Positions 1 through 8,998 of a DNA stretch of 64,000 bases are shown in pieces. Where the stretch lies: contig NZ_FOWX01000009.1 in assembly GCF_900115555.1 (NCBI RefSeq), positions 62,001 to 126,000 of the forward strand. Direction: 5' to 3'. The stretch's first letter is position 1. Every line of letters begins with the position of its first letter. This stretch comes from Pseudomonas borbori (GTDB lineage: Bacteria; Pseudomonadota; Gammaproteobacteria; Pseudomonadales; Pseudomonadaceae). The translations under genes were made by a program, and so were the position numbers. A model generated the notes under the pieces. That model saw only the letters and a program-made list of their open reading frames with translations. It did not search any database and was not told the origin of the DNA.

Positions 1-81
1 TAGACTGCCGCCGGCACCTGCGCCTGTGGCCTGGAGGCCGATGTTGCGCCGCCTGCGTGCGAGTTGAAAGTGTGTTTAGCC

Positions 82-110
82 TTGTTGCTCGCCGGGCTTT
101 CTGGTATAAA
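82..110 (+). promoter_or_regulatory. sigma-70 promoter for rpmB-rpmG
   Basis: A TTGTTG -35 box (82-87) and a TATAAA -10 box (105-110) are separated by exactly 17 bp, and a TG one base before the -10 gives an extended -10. Transcription should start near 117, leaving a leader of about 140 nt before rpmB. The rest of 1-257 shows no gene that I can support. Confidence 0.7.
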
Positions 111-257
111 GCAGCGCTCTTTTGTAGGGGCCCGGTTCTTGCGCTTTGCTGTGCGGCTGGTAAGACCCTCGAGATACGCGGCGCCGAGCGCCAATGATAT
201 TGAGTTTAAGCGGCCAACCCATGCCGGGTTGGGCATGTGGTTTTAGAGGGCTGAGGC

Positions 258-494
258 ATGTCGAGAGTCTGTCAAGTTACCGGTAAGGGTCCGGTAACCG
301 GGAATAACATTTCCCACGCAAACAACAAAACCCGTCGTCGTTTCCTGCCGAACCTGCAGCATCACCGCTTCTGGGTCGAGTCTGAGAACCGTTTCGTGCG
401 TCTGCGCGTTTCCGCCAAGGGCATGCGTTGCATCGACAAGCGTGGTATTGACGTCGTTCTGTCCGAGCTGCGTGCTCGCGGCGAAAAGGTTTAA
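258..494 (+). CDS. rpmB: 50S ribosomal protein L28
   Basis: Ribosomal protein L28 of the large subunit, 78 residues, the usual length. The N-terminus [12 protein letters not shown] and the block [20 protein letters not shown] match the gammaproteobacterial L28 pattern. Only the first cysteine of the zinc-ribbon type survives, as in E. coli. A GGCTGAGG sequence precedes the ATG. It is followed after 10 bp by rpmG, the standard rpmBG operon. Identification is secure. Confidence 0.98.
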   Translation: MSRVCQVTGKGPVTGNNISHANNKTRRRFLPNLQHHRFWVESENRFVRLRVSAKGMRCIDKRGIDVVLSELRARGEKV

Positions 495-504
495 GGAGTA
501 AGTC

Positions 505-660
505 ATGCGCGAATTGATCCGTTTGATCTCGAGTGCCGGTACTGGTCATTTCTACACTACCGACAAAAACAAGCGCACCATGCCGGACAAAATCGAAATT
601 AAAAAATTCGATCCGGTTGTACGCAAGCACGTGATCTACAAGGAAGGCAAGATCAAGTAA
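505..660 (+). CDS. rpmG: 50S ribosomal protein L33
   Basis: Ribosomal protein L33 of the large subunit, 51 residues (begins [19 protein letters not shown], ends KEGKIK). It lacks the CxxC pairs of zinc-binding L33 and is therefore the zinc-independent (C-minus) form. The ribosome binding site AAGGAG (494-499) lies just after the rpmB stop, so the two genes are co-transcribed. A strong terminator follows 20 bp downstream. Confidence 0.97.
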   Translation: MRELIRLISSAGTGHFYTTDKNKRTMPDKIEIKKFDPVVRKHVIYKEGKIK

Positions 661-679
661 TTGATCCTGGCTCTTGTCG

Positions 680-707
680 AAAAAGCCCGCCGTATGGCGG
701 GCTTTTT
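680..707 (+). terminator. rho-independent terminator after rpmG
   Basis: A perfect 12-bp stem (AAAAAGCCCGCC / GGCGGGCTTTTT) with a 4-nt loop ends in a T run. It closes the rpmBG operon. The following stretch to 843 holds no feature I can support. Confidence 0.9.
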
Positions 708-843
708 CATGCCGGCGATTTATCGCCAGGCGGCTGGGCGGGCTGCGGCCACGCTGTCGAGCGCGCCCCGGGCGGCAAGCCGGGGTCTTCCATCCGAGGT
801 GCGCCCGTGCATGCCCGGTGCGACCTGGCCGCCTGTCTGGGCG

Positions 844-868
844 AAAAAAAGCCCGCACAGGGCGGGCT
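844..868 (-). terminator. rho-independent terminator after the cupin gene
   Basis: Read on the minus strand, a GCCCGC / GCGGGC stem with a 5-nt loop is followed by seven T residues. It sits 27 bp beyond the stop of the cupin gene and ends the transaminase-cupin transcript. Confidence 0.8.
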
Positions 869-894
869 AAAGGGTGACGCATGAATAGAGTCGG

Positions 895-1260
895 TCAGCG
901 CGCGGCCTGCTCGAAGATCACGTAGACCTTGCGGCAGGGCTCGAGCACTTCCCAGGTGCCTGCGAACCCGGCGGGGATGACGAAGCGGTCGCCGGCGCGC
1001 AGGGTCTTGGCGTTGCCGTCCTGATCGCGCAACACGGACACGCCCTGGAGGATTTCGCAGTATTCGTGTTCGCTGTAGTCAACCGTCCACTGGCCGACCG
1101 CGCCCTCCCAGATGCCGGCGTTGAACTGGCCGCAGGGGCTGCCATAGTGGTTGCGCACACTTTGCTCGGGGTCGCCCTTGAGGATTTTTTCCGGCGCCGG
1201 GCGGTAGTGCTCGGGTACGGTGTTGGCTTGGGCGAAGTCGAGGATCTGGTCGATGTTCAT
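895..1260 (-). CDS. cupin domain protein (DUF861/EutQ-like)
   Basis: A 121-residue single-domain cupin. The C-terminal half carries a cupin barrel with the DUF861-type signature: EYCEILQGVSVLRDQDG, then a second half-motif AGDRFVIPAGFAGTWEV. Such proteins often sit beside amine-catabolic genes; the reaction, if any, is unknown. It lies 21 bp downstream of the transaminase gene on the same strand and is almost surely co-transcribed with it. A sensor or stabilising role in amine degradation is only inference. Confidence 0.85.
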   Translation of the reverse strand: MNIDQILDFAQANTVPEHYRPAPEKILKGDPEQSVRNHYGSPCGQFNAGIWEGAVGQWTVDYSEHEYCEILQGVSVLRDQDGNAKTLRAGDRFVIPAGFAGTWEVLEPCRKVYVIFEQAAR

Positions 1261-1281
1261 GGGGGCTTCCGTGGCTGGCGG

Positions 1282-2619
1282 TTAGTGGGCGGTGCGGATC
1301 GCGTCGGCGAGCTTCTCGACCAGGCTGTCGATCTGGGCCTTCTCGACGATCAGGGGCGGCGACATGGCCAGGGTATCGCCGGTCACCCGCACCATCAGGT
1401 CATTGTGGAAGCACTGCTCGAACACCTGGTAGCCGCGTTTGCCGACGCCGTGGCTGCTCGGCGCCAGTTGCACGCCGCCGACCAGGCCGATGGCGCGGAT
1501 GTCGATCACGCCCGGCAGGTCGCGCAGGCTGTGCAGGGCGTCCTGCCAGTAGTCTTCCAGCTCGATGGCGCGATCGAACAGCTTGTCGCGCCGGTAGATG
1601 TCCAGGGTCGCCAGGGCTGCGGCGCAGGCGACCGGATGGCCGGAGTAGGTGTAGCCGTGGAACAGTTCGATGCCGTCCGGGCCCTGCATGAAGGCGTCGT
1701 GGATCTGCTCGTCGACCAATACCGCGCCCATCGGGATGGCGCCGTTGGTCAGGCCCTTGGCGGTGGTGATGAGGTCCGGGGTGACGCCCCAGCGCTGGGC
1801 GGCGAAGGCCTGGCCGACGCGGCCGAAGCCGCTGATGACCTCGTCGAAGATCAGCAGGATGCCGTGCTTGCGGGTGATCTCGCGCAGGCGCTGCAGATAA
1901 CCCACCGGCGGCAGTATCACCCCGGCCGAGCCGGACATCGGTTCGACGATGACCGCGGCGATGTTCTCGGCGCCGTGCAGGCTGACCAGACGCTCCAGTT
2001 CGTCGGCCTTGTCGAGGCCGAACTCCGGCAGGCCGCGGCTGAAGGCGTTGCGGGCGATGTCCAGGCAGTGCGGCAGGTGGTCGACGCCGGGCAGTTGCAG
2101 GGGGAAGGCGCGGCGGTTGTTGAGCATGCCGCCGACCGAGATGCCGCCGAAGCCGACGCCGTGGTAGCCCAGCTCGCGGCCGATCAGGCGGGTGCGCGTG
2201 CCCTGGCCGATGGCGCGCTGGTAGGCCAGGGCGATCTTCAGCGCGGTGTCGACCGACTCGGAGCCGGAGTTGGTGAAGAACACCTTGTTCAGTCCTGCCG
2301 GGGCGATCTCGGCCAGGCGGCTGGCCAGCTCGAACGGCAGCGGGTGGCCCATCTGGAAGGTCGGGGCGAAGTCCAGCTTGGCGATCTGCCGGCTCACCGC
2401 CTCGGTGATTTCCCGACGACCGTGGCCGGCGTTGCAGCACCAAAGCCCGGCGGTGCCGTCCAATACTTTACGGCCGTCGTCGCTGGTGAAATACATGCCG
2501 TCGGCGCTGTCCAGCAGGCGCGGTTTGGCCTTGAATTGACGATTGGCGGTGAAGGGCATCCAGAAGTCGTCGAAGCTGTGGTTTTTATCGTTCACGTGCG
2601 GGCTGTGGTCGAGGGCCAT
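1282..2619 (-). CDS. class III omega-amino acid/polyamine:pyruvate aminotransferase
   Basis: A PLP-dependent class III aminotransferase of 445 residues. The PLP-binding lysine is K288 (TTAKG), and D259 of LLIFDE should pair with the pyridine nitrogen. NSGSESVDTALK near residue 117 forms the phosphate-binding turn. The opening DDFWMPFTANRQF and the HGYTYSGHPVACAA block closely resemble beta-alanine/omega-amino acid:pyruvate transaminase of P. putida; P. aeruginosa PA5313 occupies this place. It probably moves an amino group from a polyamine-derived amine or omega-amino acid to pyruvate. It diverges from the aldehyde dehydrogenase, which would oxidise the aldehyde formed. The exact substrate cannot be read from sequence. 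Confidence 0.9.
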   Translation of the reverse strand: MALDHSPHVNDKNHSFDDFWMPFTANRQFKAKPRLLDSADGMYFTSDDGRKVLDGTAGLWCCNAGHGRREITEAVSRQIAKLDFAPTFQMGHPLPFELASRLAEIAPAGLNKVFFTNSGSESVDTALKIALAYQRAIGQGTRTRLIGRELGYHGVGFGGISVGGMLNNRRAFPLQLPGVDHLPHCLDIARNAFSRGLPEFGLDKADELERLVSLHGAENIAAVIVEPMSGSAGVILPPVGYLQRLREITRKHGILLIFDEVISGFGRVGQAFAAQRWGVTPDLITTAKGLTNGAIPMGAVLVDEQIHDAFMQGPDGIELFHGYTYSGHPVACAAALATLDIYRRDKLFDRAIELEDYWQDALHSLRDLPGVIDIRAIGLVGGVQLAPSSHGVGKRGYQVFEQCFHNDLMVRVTGDTLAMSPPLIVEKAQIDSLVEKLADAIRTAH

Positions 2620-2674
2620 GCTGGTTATCCAATCGCGTTGAAAGAGGGAGGCTGGGAAGCGATTTCGCGCAGTC

Positions 2675-2696
2675 TATGTTTAATAAAACGAACATG
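2675..2696. promoter_or_regulatory. candidate operator in the transaminase / aldehyde dehydrogenase divergent region
   Basis: An imperfect inverted repeat, TGTTTAATAAAACGAACA (2677-2694), stands out in the 232-bp divergent gap. It is AT-rich against a GC-rich background and lies just upstream of the transaminase start. A regulator of amine catabolism may bind here; which one is unknown. The rest of 2620-2851 shows no clear -35/-10 pair. Confidence 0.35.
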
Positions 2697-2851
2697 ACAA
2701 GGGGGTTTGTCGGGCTTTGTAAAAAATATTGAAAAGGTGCGGCCCTCTGGTTTAGTGTTGCCAGCAGGATTTGGCCCTAACAGGCCTTGCAGAATTATTG
2801 ACAGTGCGCGCGCCGAAGCCGCGGCACTTTTTACTGATAGAGGATGCTCGA

Positions 2852-4345
2852 ATGACTAGCCTGACTCGTGCCGACTGGGAACAGCGCGCCAAGACCCTGA
2901 AGATCGAAGGCCGTGCCTTTATTCATGGCGAATACCGTGCGGCGGTTTCCGGGGCGACCTTCGCCTGCATCAGCCCGGTGGACGGGCGCATGCTGGCAGA
3001 AGTCGCCAGTTGCGACCTGGCCGATGCCGAGCTGGCGGTGCAGGACGCCCGCAAAACCTTCGATTCCGGCATCTGGTCGCGTCTGGCGCCGGTCAAGCGC
3101 AAGGCCGTGATGATCCGTTTCGCCGACCTGATCGAGCAGCACGGCGAAGAGCTGGCGCTGCTGGAAACCCTCGACATGGGCAAGCCGATCAGCGATGCCC
3201 TGGGCATCGACGTTTCCAGCGCCGCGCGCTCGATCCGCTGGAGCGGCGAGGCCATCGACAAGATCTACGACGAGGTGGCCGCCACCCCGCACAACGAACT
3301 GGGCCTGGTCACCCGCGAGCCGATCGGCGTGGTCGCCGCCATAGTGCCCTGGAACTTCCCGTTGCTGATGAGCTGCTGGAAGCTCGGCCCGGCCCTGTCC
3401 AGCGGCAACTCGGTGATCTTGAAACCGTCCGAGAAGTCGCCGCTGACCGGCATCCGCATCGCCCAACTGGCCATCGAGGCCGGCATTCCGGCGGGCGTGT
3501 TCAACGTCCTGCCGGGCTTCGGCCACACCGTCGGCAAGGCCCTGGCCCTGCATATGGACGTCGACACCCTGGTGTTCACCGGCTCGACCAAGATCGCCAA
3601 GCAGCTGATGGTCTACGCCGGCGAGTCGAACATGAAACGCGTCTGGCTGGAAGCCGGCGGCAAGAGCCCGAACATCGTCTTCGCCGACGCCCCTGACCTG
3701 CAGGCCGCCGCCGAAGCCGCGGCCGGCGCCATCGCCTTCAATCAGGGCGAAGTCTGCACCGCCGGTTCGCGCCTGCTGGTGGAGAACTCGATCAAGGAGC
3801 GCTTCGTACCCATGGTGGTCGAGGCGATCAAGGCTTGGAAGCCCGGTAACCCGCTGGACCCGGCAACCAACGTCGGTGCGCTGGTCGACACCACCCAGAT
3901 GAACAACGTGCTGAGCTACATCCAGGCCGGCCATGACGACGGCGCCAAACTGGTGGCCGGTGGCAAGCGGGTGATGGAGGAGAGCGGCGGCACCTATGTC
4001 GAGCCGACCATCTTCGACGGGGTGAACAACGCCATGCGCATCGCCCAGGAAGAAATCTTCGGCCCGGTGCTCTCGGTGATCGGCTTCGACAATGCCGAGG
4101 AGGCGGTGGCCATCGCCAACGACACGCCCTACGGCCTGGCCGCGGCGGTCTGGACCAGCAACCTGTCCAGGGCTCACCTGACCGCCAAGGCCCTGCGCGC
4201 CGGCAGCGTCTGGGTCAACCAGTACGACGGCGGCGACATGACCGCACCGTTCGGCGGCTTCAAGCAGTCGGGCAACGGCCGCGACAAGTCGCTGCACGCC
4301 TTCGACAAGTACACCGAATTGAAAGCGACGTGGATCAAACTCTGA
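2852..4345 (+). CDS. kauB: NAD(P)-dependent aldehyde dehydrogenase (KauB/PauC/PuuC-like)
   Basis: An aldehyde dehydrogenase of 497 residues, the length of P. aeruginosa KauB/PauC. Catalytic Cys302 lies in GEVCTAGSR and the general base Glu267 in WLEAGGKSPN; VPWNFPLLMSCWK and FTGSTKIAKQ form the cofactor site. It likely oxidises gamma-glutamylaminobutyraldehyde, 4-guanidinobutyraldehyde and similar aldehydes in polyamine and arginine breakdown. I chose the ATG at 2852, behind GATAGAGGATG, because it restores the family N-terminus MTSLTRADWEQRA; an in-frame start further upstream adds 27 non-conserved residues. It diverges from the transaminase gene. Confidence 0.9.
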   Translation: MTSLTRADWEQRAKTLKIEGRAFIHGEYRAAVSGATFACISPVDGRMLAEVASCDLADAELAVQDARKTFDSGIWSRLAPVKRKAVMIRFADLIEQHGEELALLETLDMGKPISDALGIDVSSAARSIRWSGEAIDKIYDEVAATPHNELGLVTREPIGVVAAIVPWNFPLLMSCWKLGPALSSGNSVILKPSEKSPLTGIRIAQLAIEAGIPAGVFNVLPGFGHTVGKALALHMDVDTLVFTGSTKIAKQLMVYAGESNMKRVWLEAGGKSPNIVFADAPDLQAAAEAAAGAIAFNQGEVCTAGSRLLVENSIKERFVPMVVEAIKAWKPGNPLDPATNVGALVDTTQMNNVLSYIQAGHDDGAKLVAGGKRVMEESGGTYVEPTIFDGVNNAMRIAQEEIFGPVLSVIGFDNAEEAVAIANDTPYGLAAAVWTSNLSRAHLTAKALRAGSVWVNQYDGGDMTAPFGGFKQSGNGRDKSLHAFDKYTELKATWIKL

Positions 4346-4415
4346 TCCCGGGCGGATAATCGCCCTAAAAGGTCCGCTCTCCGCGAGGAGGGCCGGCTCG
4401 AATGAGCCACACCTG

Positions 4416-4455
4416 CGGCCGGGTTTCCTTGGGAAGCCCGGCCGTTTTGTTTTGT
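4416..4455 (+). terminator. rho-independent terminator after the aldehyde dehydrogenase
   Basis: An 8-bp CGGCCGGG / CCCGGCCG stem, extended inward by a further four pairs, is followed by TTTTGTTTTG. It ends the aldehyde dehydrogenase transcript and separates it from the MFS gene. Confidence 0.85.
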
Positions 4456-4484
4456 ACCGGGCCACGACATAAAGGAGTCTGGCA

Positions 4485-5648
4485 ATGCGTTGGGGTACCT
4501 ATTTCGCGGTCTGTGCGGCGGTGATCAGCATCGGTCTGGCCCTCGGGGTGACCATGCCGTTGGTGTCGCTGCGCCTGGAGGGCTGGGGTTACGATTCCTT
4601 TGCCATCGGCGTGATGGCGGCGACCCCGGCGGTGGGCGTGCTGCTCGGCGCGTCCCTGGCGGGTCGGTTGGCGGCGTACTTCGGCACCACCCGGCTGATG
4701 CAGCTGTGCCTGCTGGTCGGCGCCCTGTCCGTGGGGCTGCTGGCGCTGATGCAGAGCTATGCGGTATGGCTGCTGTTGCGCCTGCTGATCGGCGTGGCGT
4801 TGACCGTGGTGTTCATCCTCGGCGAGAGCTGGATCAACCAGCTGGCGGTGGAAAAGTGGCGCGGCCGCCTGGTCGCCCTGTATGGCACCGGTTATGCGTT
4901 GAGCCAACTGTGTGGGCCGCTGCTGCTCACCGCCCTGGGCACCGGTACCGACCTGGGTTTCTGGGCCGGCGTAGGCCTGCTGATCGGCGGTTCGCTGATC
5001 CTGTTGGGGCGCACGGGCGCGCCGCGGGTGGACGCACACAGCGCCTCGGGCCGCGGCCTGCCGGCGTTCTGCCGCAAGTTGCCGGCCATCGCCTGGGCGG
5101 TGATGCTGTTCGCCGGCTTCGAGGCGATGATGCTGACCCTGTTGCCGATCTACGGCCTGCGCCAGGGTTTCACCCAGGAAGTGGCGCTGCTGATGGTCAG
5201 CGTGGTGGTGGTCGGCGACGCCGCCCTGCAGCTGCCGATCGGTTTGCTGGCCGACCGCATGTCGCGGCGCAGCCTGTTCCGCGGCTGTGGGGTGATTCTG
5301 CTGGGATCCAGTCTGGCGATTCCGCTGCTGCTGCATACGCCGTTGATCTGGCCGCTGCTGGTGCTGTTCGGCGCCAGCGCCGGCGGCTTGTTCACCCTGT
5401 CGCTGATCCTGATCGGCGAGCGCTACCGTGACGACGAGCTGGTGCGCGCCAATGCCCATGTCGCGCAGCTGTGGGGCATCGGTTGTCTGCTCGGGCCGCT
5501 GGCCACCGGTGCGGCCAGTCAGTGGGTCAGCGGCCATGCGTTGCCGCTGCTGATGGCGCTGGGCGCCGCCGTGTTCGTGGTGCTGGCCTGGCGTGGTCAG
5601 GGTGTCGATGACCAGTTCGGCACGGCCGAACCGGCGCGCGGCGACTAG
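4485..5648 (+). CDS. MFS transporter (YcaD-like)
   Basis: A 387-residue inner-membrane protein with about twelve hydrophobic helices, fitting the major facilitator superfamily. The loop between helices 2 and 3 reads ASLAGRLAAYFGTTRLM, a degenerate MFS motif, and LADRMSRRSLFRGCG repeats it in the second half. The nearest known relative by pattern is the E. coli YcaD group; substrate unknown. AAAGGAG precedes the ATG. The convergent MocR regulator overlaps its end by 4 bp, and with the DUF1127 gene this trio resembles P. aeruginosa PA5282-PA5284. Confidence 0.85.
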   Translation: MRWGTYFAVCAAVISIGLALGVTMPLVSLRLEGWGYDSFAIGVMAATPAVGVLLGASLAGRLAAYFGTTRLMQLCLLVGALSVGLLALMQSYAVWLLLRLLIGVALTVVFILGESWINQLAVEKWRGRLVALYGTGYALSQLCGPLLLTALGTGTDLGFWAGVGLLIGGSLILLGRTGAPRVDAHSASGRGLPAFCRKLPAIAWAVMLFAGFEAMMLTLLPIYGLRQGFTQEVALLMVSVVVVGDAALQLPIGLLADRMSRRSLFRGCGVILLGSSLAIPLLLHTPLIWPLLVLFGASAGGLFTLSLILIGERYRDDELVRANAHVAQLWGIGCLLGPLATGAASQWVSGHALPLLMALGAAVFVVLAWRGQGVDDQFGTAEPARGD

Positions 5649-7069
5649 CCCAGCTCCGCCAGCAGTTCGGCGACGCTTTCGCCGACCCGGCGCACGGCTT
5701 GCTCGATCTCTGCGCTGGGTTTTGCGGCGTAGTTGATGCGCAGGCAGTTGCGGTATTTGCCGGCGGCGGAAAAGATGCTGCCCGGGGCGATTTGCACCTT
5801 GTGCGGTTGCAGTTCACGGTTCAGCCGTTGGCTGTCGAAGCCCGGATCCAGCTCGACCCAGAGCATGAAGCTGCCCTGCGGCCGGCTGACCCGCGTGCCG
5901 GGCGGAAAATAACGGCTGACCCAGTCGATCATCTGCTCCAGGCCCCGGGCGTACTGGCTGCGCATGCGCCGCAGATGCGGCTGGTAGTGGCCGGCCTCGA
6001 GGTATTCCGCCAGGGCCAGTTGCGGCAGTTGCGCGGTGGTGCCGGTGCCCATGTATTTCATGTGCAGTACGCGATCGAAGTAGCGGCCGGGGGCGATCCA
6101 GCCGATGCGCAGGCCGGGCGCCAGGGTCTTGGAAAAGGAGCTGCAGAGCAGCACGCGGCCGTCTTCGTCATAGGACTTGATGCTGCGCGGACGCGGGTAG
6201 CTGTAGGCCAGTTCGCCGTAGACGTCGTCCTCGATGATCGCCACGTCGTAGCGTTGCGCCAGGGCGAGCAGGGCCCGCTTGTTGGCGTCCGGCATGATGT
6301 AGCCGAGCGGGTTGTTGCAGGTCGGCGTCAACTGGATGGCCTTGATCGGCCATTGTTCGAGAGCCAACTCCAGGGCCTCCAGGCTGATCCCGGTGAGCGG
6401 GTCGGTGGGCAATTCCAGCGCCTTCATGCCGAAGCCTTTCAGCGCCTGCATGACGCCGTGGAAGCTCGGCGAATCGACCGCAACTATGTCGCCGGGTTGG
6501 CAAGTCGCGCGGATCGCGGCGGACAGCGCTTCGTGGCAACCGGTGGTGATGACGATGTCCTGATAGGGAATCTGGCAGCCCGAGTCGAGCAGCAGTCGCG
6601 AGATCTGCTCGCGCAGGCCCTGGTCGCCATAAATGCAGCCGTAGGTGAGGCTGTTCAGGTCCTGCCTGCGGCCCAGGCGGGAAAGCGAACGCAGCAGGGG
6701 TTTGAGCGTCGGGCTGCTGACATCAGGGCGGCCACGGCCCAGTTGGATCATGTCGCTGCGGCTGGGCGACAGGCTGATCAGTTCGAGCACCTGATCCCAT
6801 TGCGACACGTCCACCGGCCGTTGCGCGGCGCGACTGACCATCGGCAGTGCCGGCTTTGCGCGAGTGAGCGGCACGAAATAGCCGGACTTCGGCCGCGGCG
6901 TAGCCAGGCCCCGGTCTTCCAGTTGGCGGTAGGCCTGTTGCACCGTGCTCAGGCTGACGCCGTGTTCGAGGCTGAGGGCGCGCACCGAGGGCAGGCGCTC
7001 GCCCGGGCGGTACAGGCCTTGCTCGATGCGGGCGCCGAGTTGCTCGGCCAGGTTGATGTAGAGGTTCAT
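5645..7069 (-). CDS. MocR-type (GntR/aminotransferase-like) transcriptional regulator
   Basis: A 474-residue MocR-family regulator. Residues 1-70 form a GntR winged helix (RLPSVRALSLEHGVSLSTVQQAYRQLEDRG split over 26-54). The remainder is a fold type I aminotransferase-like domain with the PLP lysine K314 in SSFSKTLAPGLRIGW. PLP is used as a ligand for sensing rather than catalysis in this family. I place the start at 7069, giving MNLYINLAEQL; an upstream in-frame ATG at 7123 adds 18 residues unlike the family. MocR proteins usually control a neighbour, here the DUF1127 gene or the MFS transporter. Confidence 0.85.
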   Translation of the reverse strand: MNLYINLAEQLGARIEQGLYRPGERLPSVRALSLEHGVSLSTVQQAYRQLEDRGLATPRPKSGYFVPLTRAKPALPMVSRAAQRPVDVSQWDQVLELISLSPSRSDMIQLGRGRPDVSSPTLKPLLRSLSRLGRRQDLNSLTYGCIYGDQGLREQISRLLLDSGCQIPYQDIVITTGCHEALSAAIRATCQPGDIVAVDSPSFHGVMQALKGFGMKALELPTDPLTGISLEALELALEQWPIKAIQLTPTCNNPLGYIMPDANKRALLALAQRYDVAIIEDDVYGELAYSYPRPRSIKSYDEDGRVLLCSSFSKTLAPGLRIGWIAPGRYFDRVLHMKYMGTGTTAQLPQLALAEYLEAGHYQPHLRRMRSQYARGLEQMIDWVSRYFPPGTRVSRPQGSFMLWVELDPGFDSQRLNRELQPHKVQIAPGSIFSAAGKYRNCLRINYAAKPSAEIEQAVRRVGESVAELLAELG

Positions 7070-7248
7070 TACAGTTGCCCTGATTGTCCACTGTTCATTG
7101 AGTAAGCAATACAGATTCCGCATGAATTGATGATTCAGAGGCTTTGAAGCGCCATCTGTATGTAGTTAATAAGAGATTTTTGAGTCTGTCATGCTTTTTT
7201 CCGGCCGTTCATCATTGGCTCCAATGCGCGTTCAGGCAGGAGGACGAG

Positions 7249-7494
7249 ATGAATGGGCTCAGTGATACAAGGCTGACGTTGCGTCAGCGGGAACTCTTGA
7301 TTGACGGTCAACCGCGGCTGGTCGACGCCCGCCCGCAGGCCAGCGCGCCAGAAGCGTCGCGCTGGCAGCGCTGGTGGCGGCGCCTGAGCACGCGGCGGGC
7401 GTTGCTCGAACTGGATGCCGCACAACTCAAGGATGTCGGCATTACCCGCGAGCAGGCGCTTGCGGAGGTGTTGCGGCCGTTCTGGAAGCTCTGA
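7249..7494 (+). CDS. DUF1127 small protein
   Basis: An 81-residue protein whose last 45 residues are a DUF1127 domain: RRALLELDAAQLKDVGIT followed by REQALAEVLRPFWKL. Small arginine-rich DUF1127 proteins have been tied to RNA binding and to phosphate or carbon adjustment in alphaproteobacteria; the role here is unknown. CAGGAGGACGAG gives a strong ribosome binding site for this ATG. An in-frame ATG at 7144 has none. It is divergent from the MocR regulator across a 179-bp AT-richer gap, which suggests control by it. Confidence 0.85.
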   Translation: MNGLSDTRLTLRQRELLIDGQPRLVDARPQASAPEASRWQRWWRRLSTRRALLELDAAQLKDVGITREQALAEVLRPFWKL

Positions 7495-7510
7495 AGGCCG
7501 CTGACGGCTG

Positions 7511-8824
7511 TTAGATCAGCTCCTTGAGCCGGTGCCAGAGCATGCCCAGGGCCAGCAATGGCGAGCGCAGGTGCTGACCGCCGGGGAAGGTCATGTGCGG
7601 CACCTGGGCGAACAGGTCGAAGCCGTGGCTGGCCTGGCCGGCGATGGCCTCGGCCAGCAGCTTGCCGGCCAGGTGGGTGGCGTTGACGCCGTGGCCGGAA
7701 TAGGCCTGGGCATAGTAGACGTTGGCCTGATCCTTGAGCCGGCCGATCTGCGGCAGGCGGTTGGCACCGATGCCGATCATGCCGCCCCACTGGTAATCGA
7801 TCTTCACACCCTTCAGATGGGGGAACACGGCCAGCATTTTCGGCCGCATGTAACCGGCGATGTCCGCCGGATCGCGCCCCGAATAGTGGCAGGCGCCGCC
7901 GAATAGCAGGCGTCGATCGGCGGACAGGCGGTAGTAGTCGAGGGCCACCCGCTGGTCGCACAGCGCCATGTTCTGCGGGATCAGTGCCCGGGCTTGGGCC
8001 TCGGACAGCGGTTCTGTGGCGATCACATAGCTGCCGGCGGGCAGCACTTTGCCACCCAGGTTAGTGTTCAGGCCATTCAGGTAGGCGTTGCAGCCGAGCA
8101 CCAGATGAGCCGCGCGCACCACGCCCTGGGCGCTGTGCACCTTGACCGTGGTGCCATAGTCGATGTGCGTCACCGCCGAATCTTCGAACAACTGCACGCC
8201 CAGTGACTGGGCGGCCGCCGCTTCGCCCAGGGCCAGGTTGAGCGGGTGCAGGTGGCCGGAGCCCATGTCGATCAGGCCGCCGACGTAGCGCTCGGAGCCC
8301 ACCACCTCATGCATCTGCTCGGGTTGCAGCAGACGCAGTTGGTGCCGGTAGCCGAGAGCCTTGAGCTCGGCCATGTCCTCGGCGAAGCCCTCCAGGTGGC
8401 TGGGCTTGTTCGCCAGGTCGCAGTAGCCCCAGGTCAGGTCGCAGTCGATAGCGAACTGCGCGACCCGCTGGCGGACGATTTCCACGGCTTCCAGGCCCAT
8501 CAGCTTGAGTTCGCGCACGCCGCCTGCGCCGATGATCGACTCGAACTGCTCGACACCATGACCGACCCCGCGGATCAACTGGCCGCCGTTGCGCCCGCTG
8601 GCGCCCCAGCCGATCTTGTGCGCCTCCAGCAGCGCCACCGAGAAGCCTTTCTGCGCCAGTTCGATGGCCGTGTTCAGCCCGGAAAAGCCGCCGCCGACGA
8701 TGCACACGTCGACGCTGAGCTCGCCGCGCAGGGGCGGGTAGGCCAGTTGCCGGTTGATGCTGGCGGCGTAATAGGAGGCGGGGTGCTGGGCGCTGTGGAT
8801 CGGTTGGTGAACGCGGGCGTTCAT
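7511..8824 (-). CDS. pauB4: FAD-dependent gamma-glutamylputrescine oxidase-like oxidoreductase (PuuB/PauB)
   Basis: A D-amino acid oxidase-fold flavoprotein of 437 residues. The FAD-binding motif VCIVGGGFSGLNTAIELA lies at 40-57 and a second conserved patch GWGASGRNGGQL near 73-84. The C-terminus carries YSGHGVNATHLAGKLLAEAI, which closes over FAD. This is the pattern of E. coli PuuB and the PauB enzymes of P. aeruginosa (PA5309, pauB4, has this chromosomal place). It would oxidise gamma-glutamylated putrescine or a related polyamine, giving the aldehyde that the dehydrogenase at 2.9 kb can use. The ATG at 8824 is preceded by an AT-rich promoter region. The gene symbol rests on synteny. Confidence 0.85.
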   Translation of the reverse strand: MNARVHQPIHSAQHPASYYAASINRQLAYPPLRGELSVDVCIVGGGFSGLNTAIELAQKGFSVALLEAHKIGWGASGRNGGQLIRGVGHGVEQFESIIGAGGVRELKLMGLEAVEIVRQRVAQFAIDCDLTWGYCDLANKPSHLEGFAEDMAELKALGYRHQLRLLQPEQMHEVVGSERYVGGLIDMGSGHLHPLNLALGEAAAAQSLGVQLFEDSAVTHIDYGTTVKVHSAQGVVRAAHLVLGCNAYLNGLNTNLGGKVLPAGSYVIATEPLSEAQARALIPQNMALCDQRVALDYYRLSADRRLLFGGACHYSGRDPADIAGYMRPKMLAVFPHLKGVKIDYQWGGMIGIGANRLPQIGRLKDQANVYYAQAYSGHGVNATHLAGKLLAEAIAGQASHGFDLFAQVPHMTFPGGQHLRSPLLALGMLWHRLKELI

Positions 8825-8998
8825 GTGTTAAATCCTGATTATTATGTGTGGAAATTTTTACGCAGGATAAGCGCGGGCTCTGCCTGTCGCCAAGGGGGAG
8901 GCGCAAAAAAGTGGATTCCCGTCGGCTGGTCAGGCCGTTCTGCCGCGATTGGCCGCAGGCGGGGTTAAGATGGGCGGGACTTCCACAGGACGCTAGCG

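Noticed and set aside
1..63. TAG at the window edge as the stop codon of an upstream gene such as radC
   Set aside because: Too little sequence is present to support a coding frame.
2772..2791. Sigma-54-like TGG...TTGCA before the aldehyde dehydrogenase
   Set aside because: GG and GC are 14 bp apart rather than 10, so the holoenzyme could not use it.
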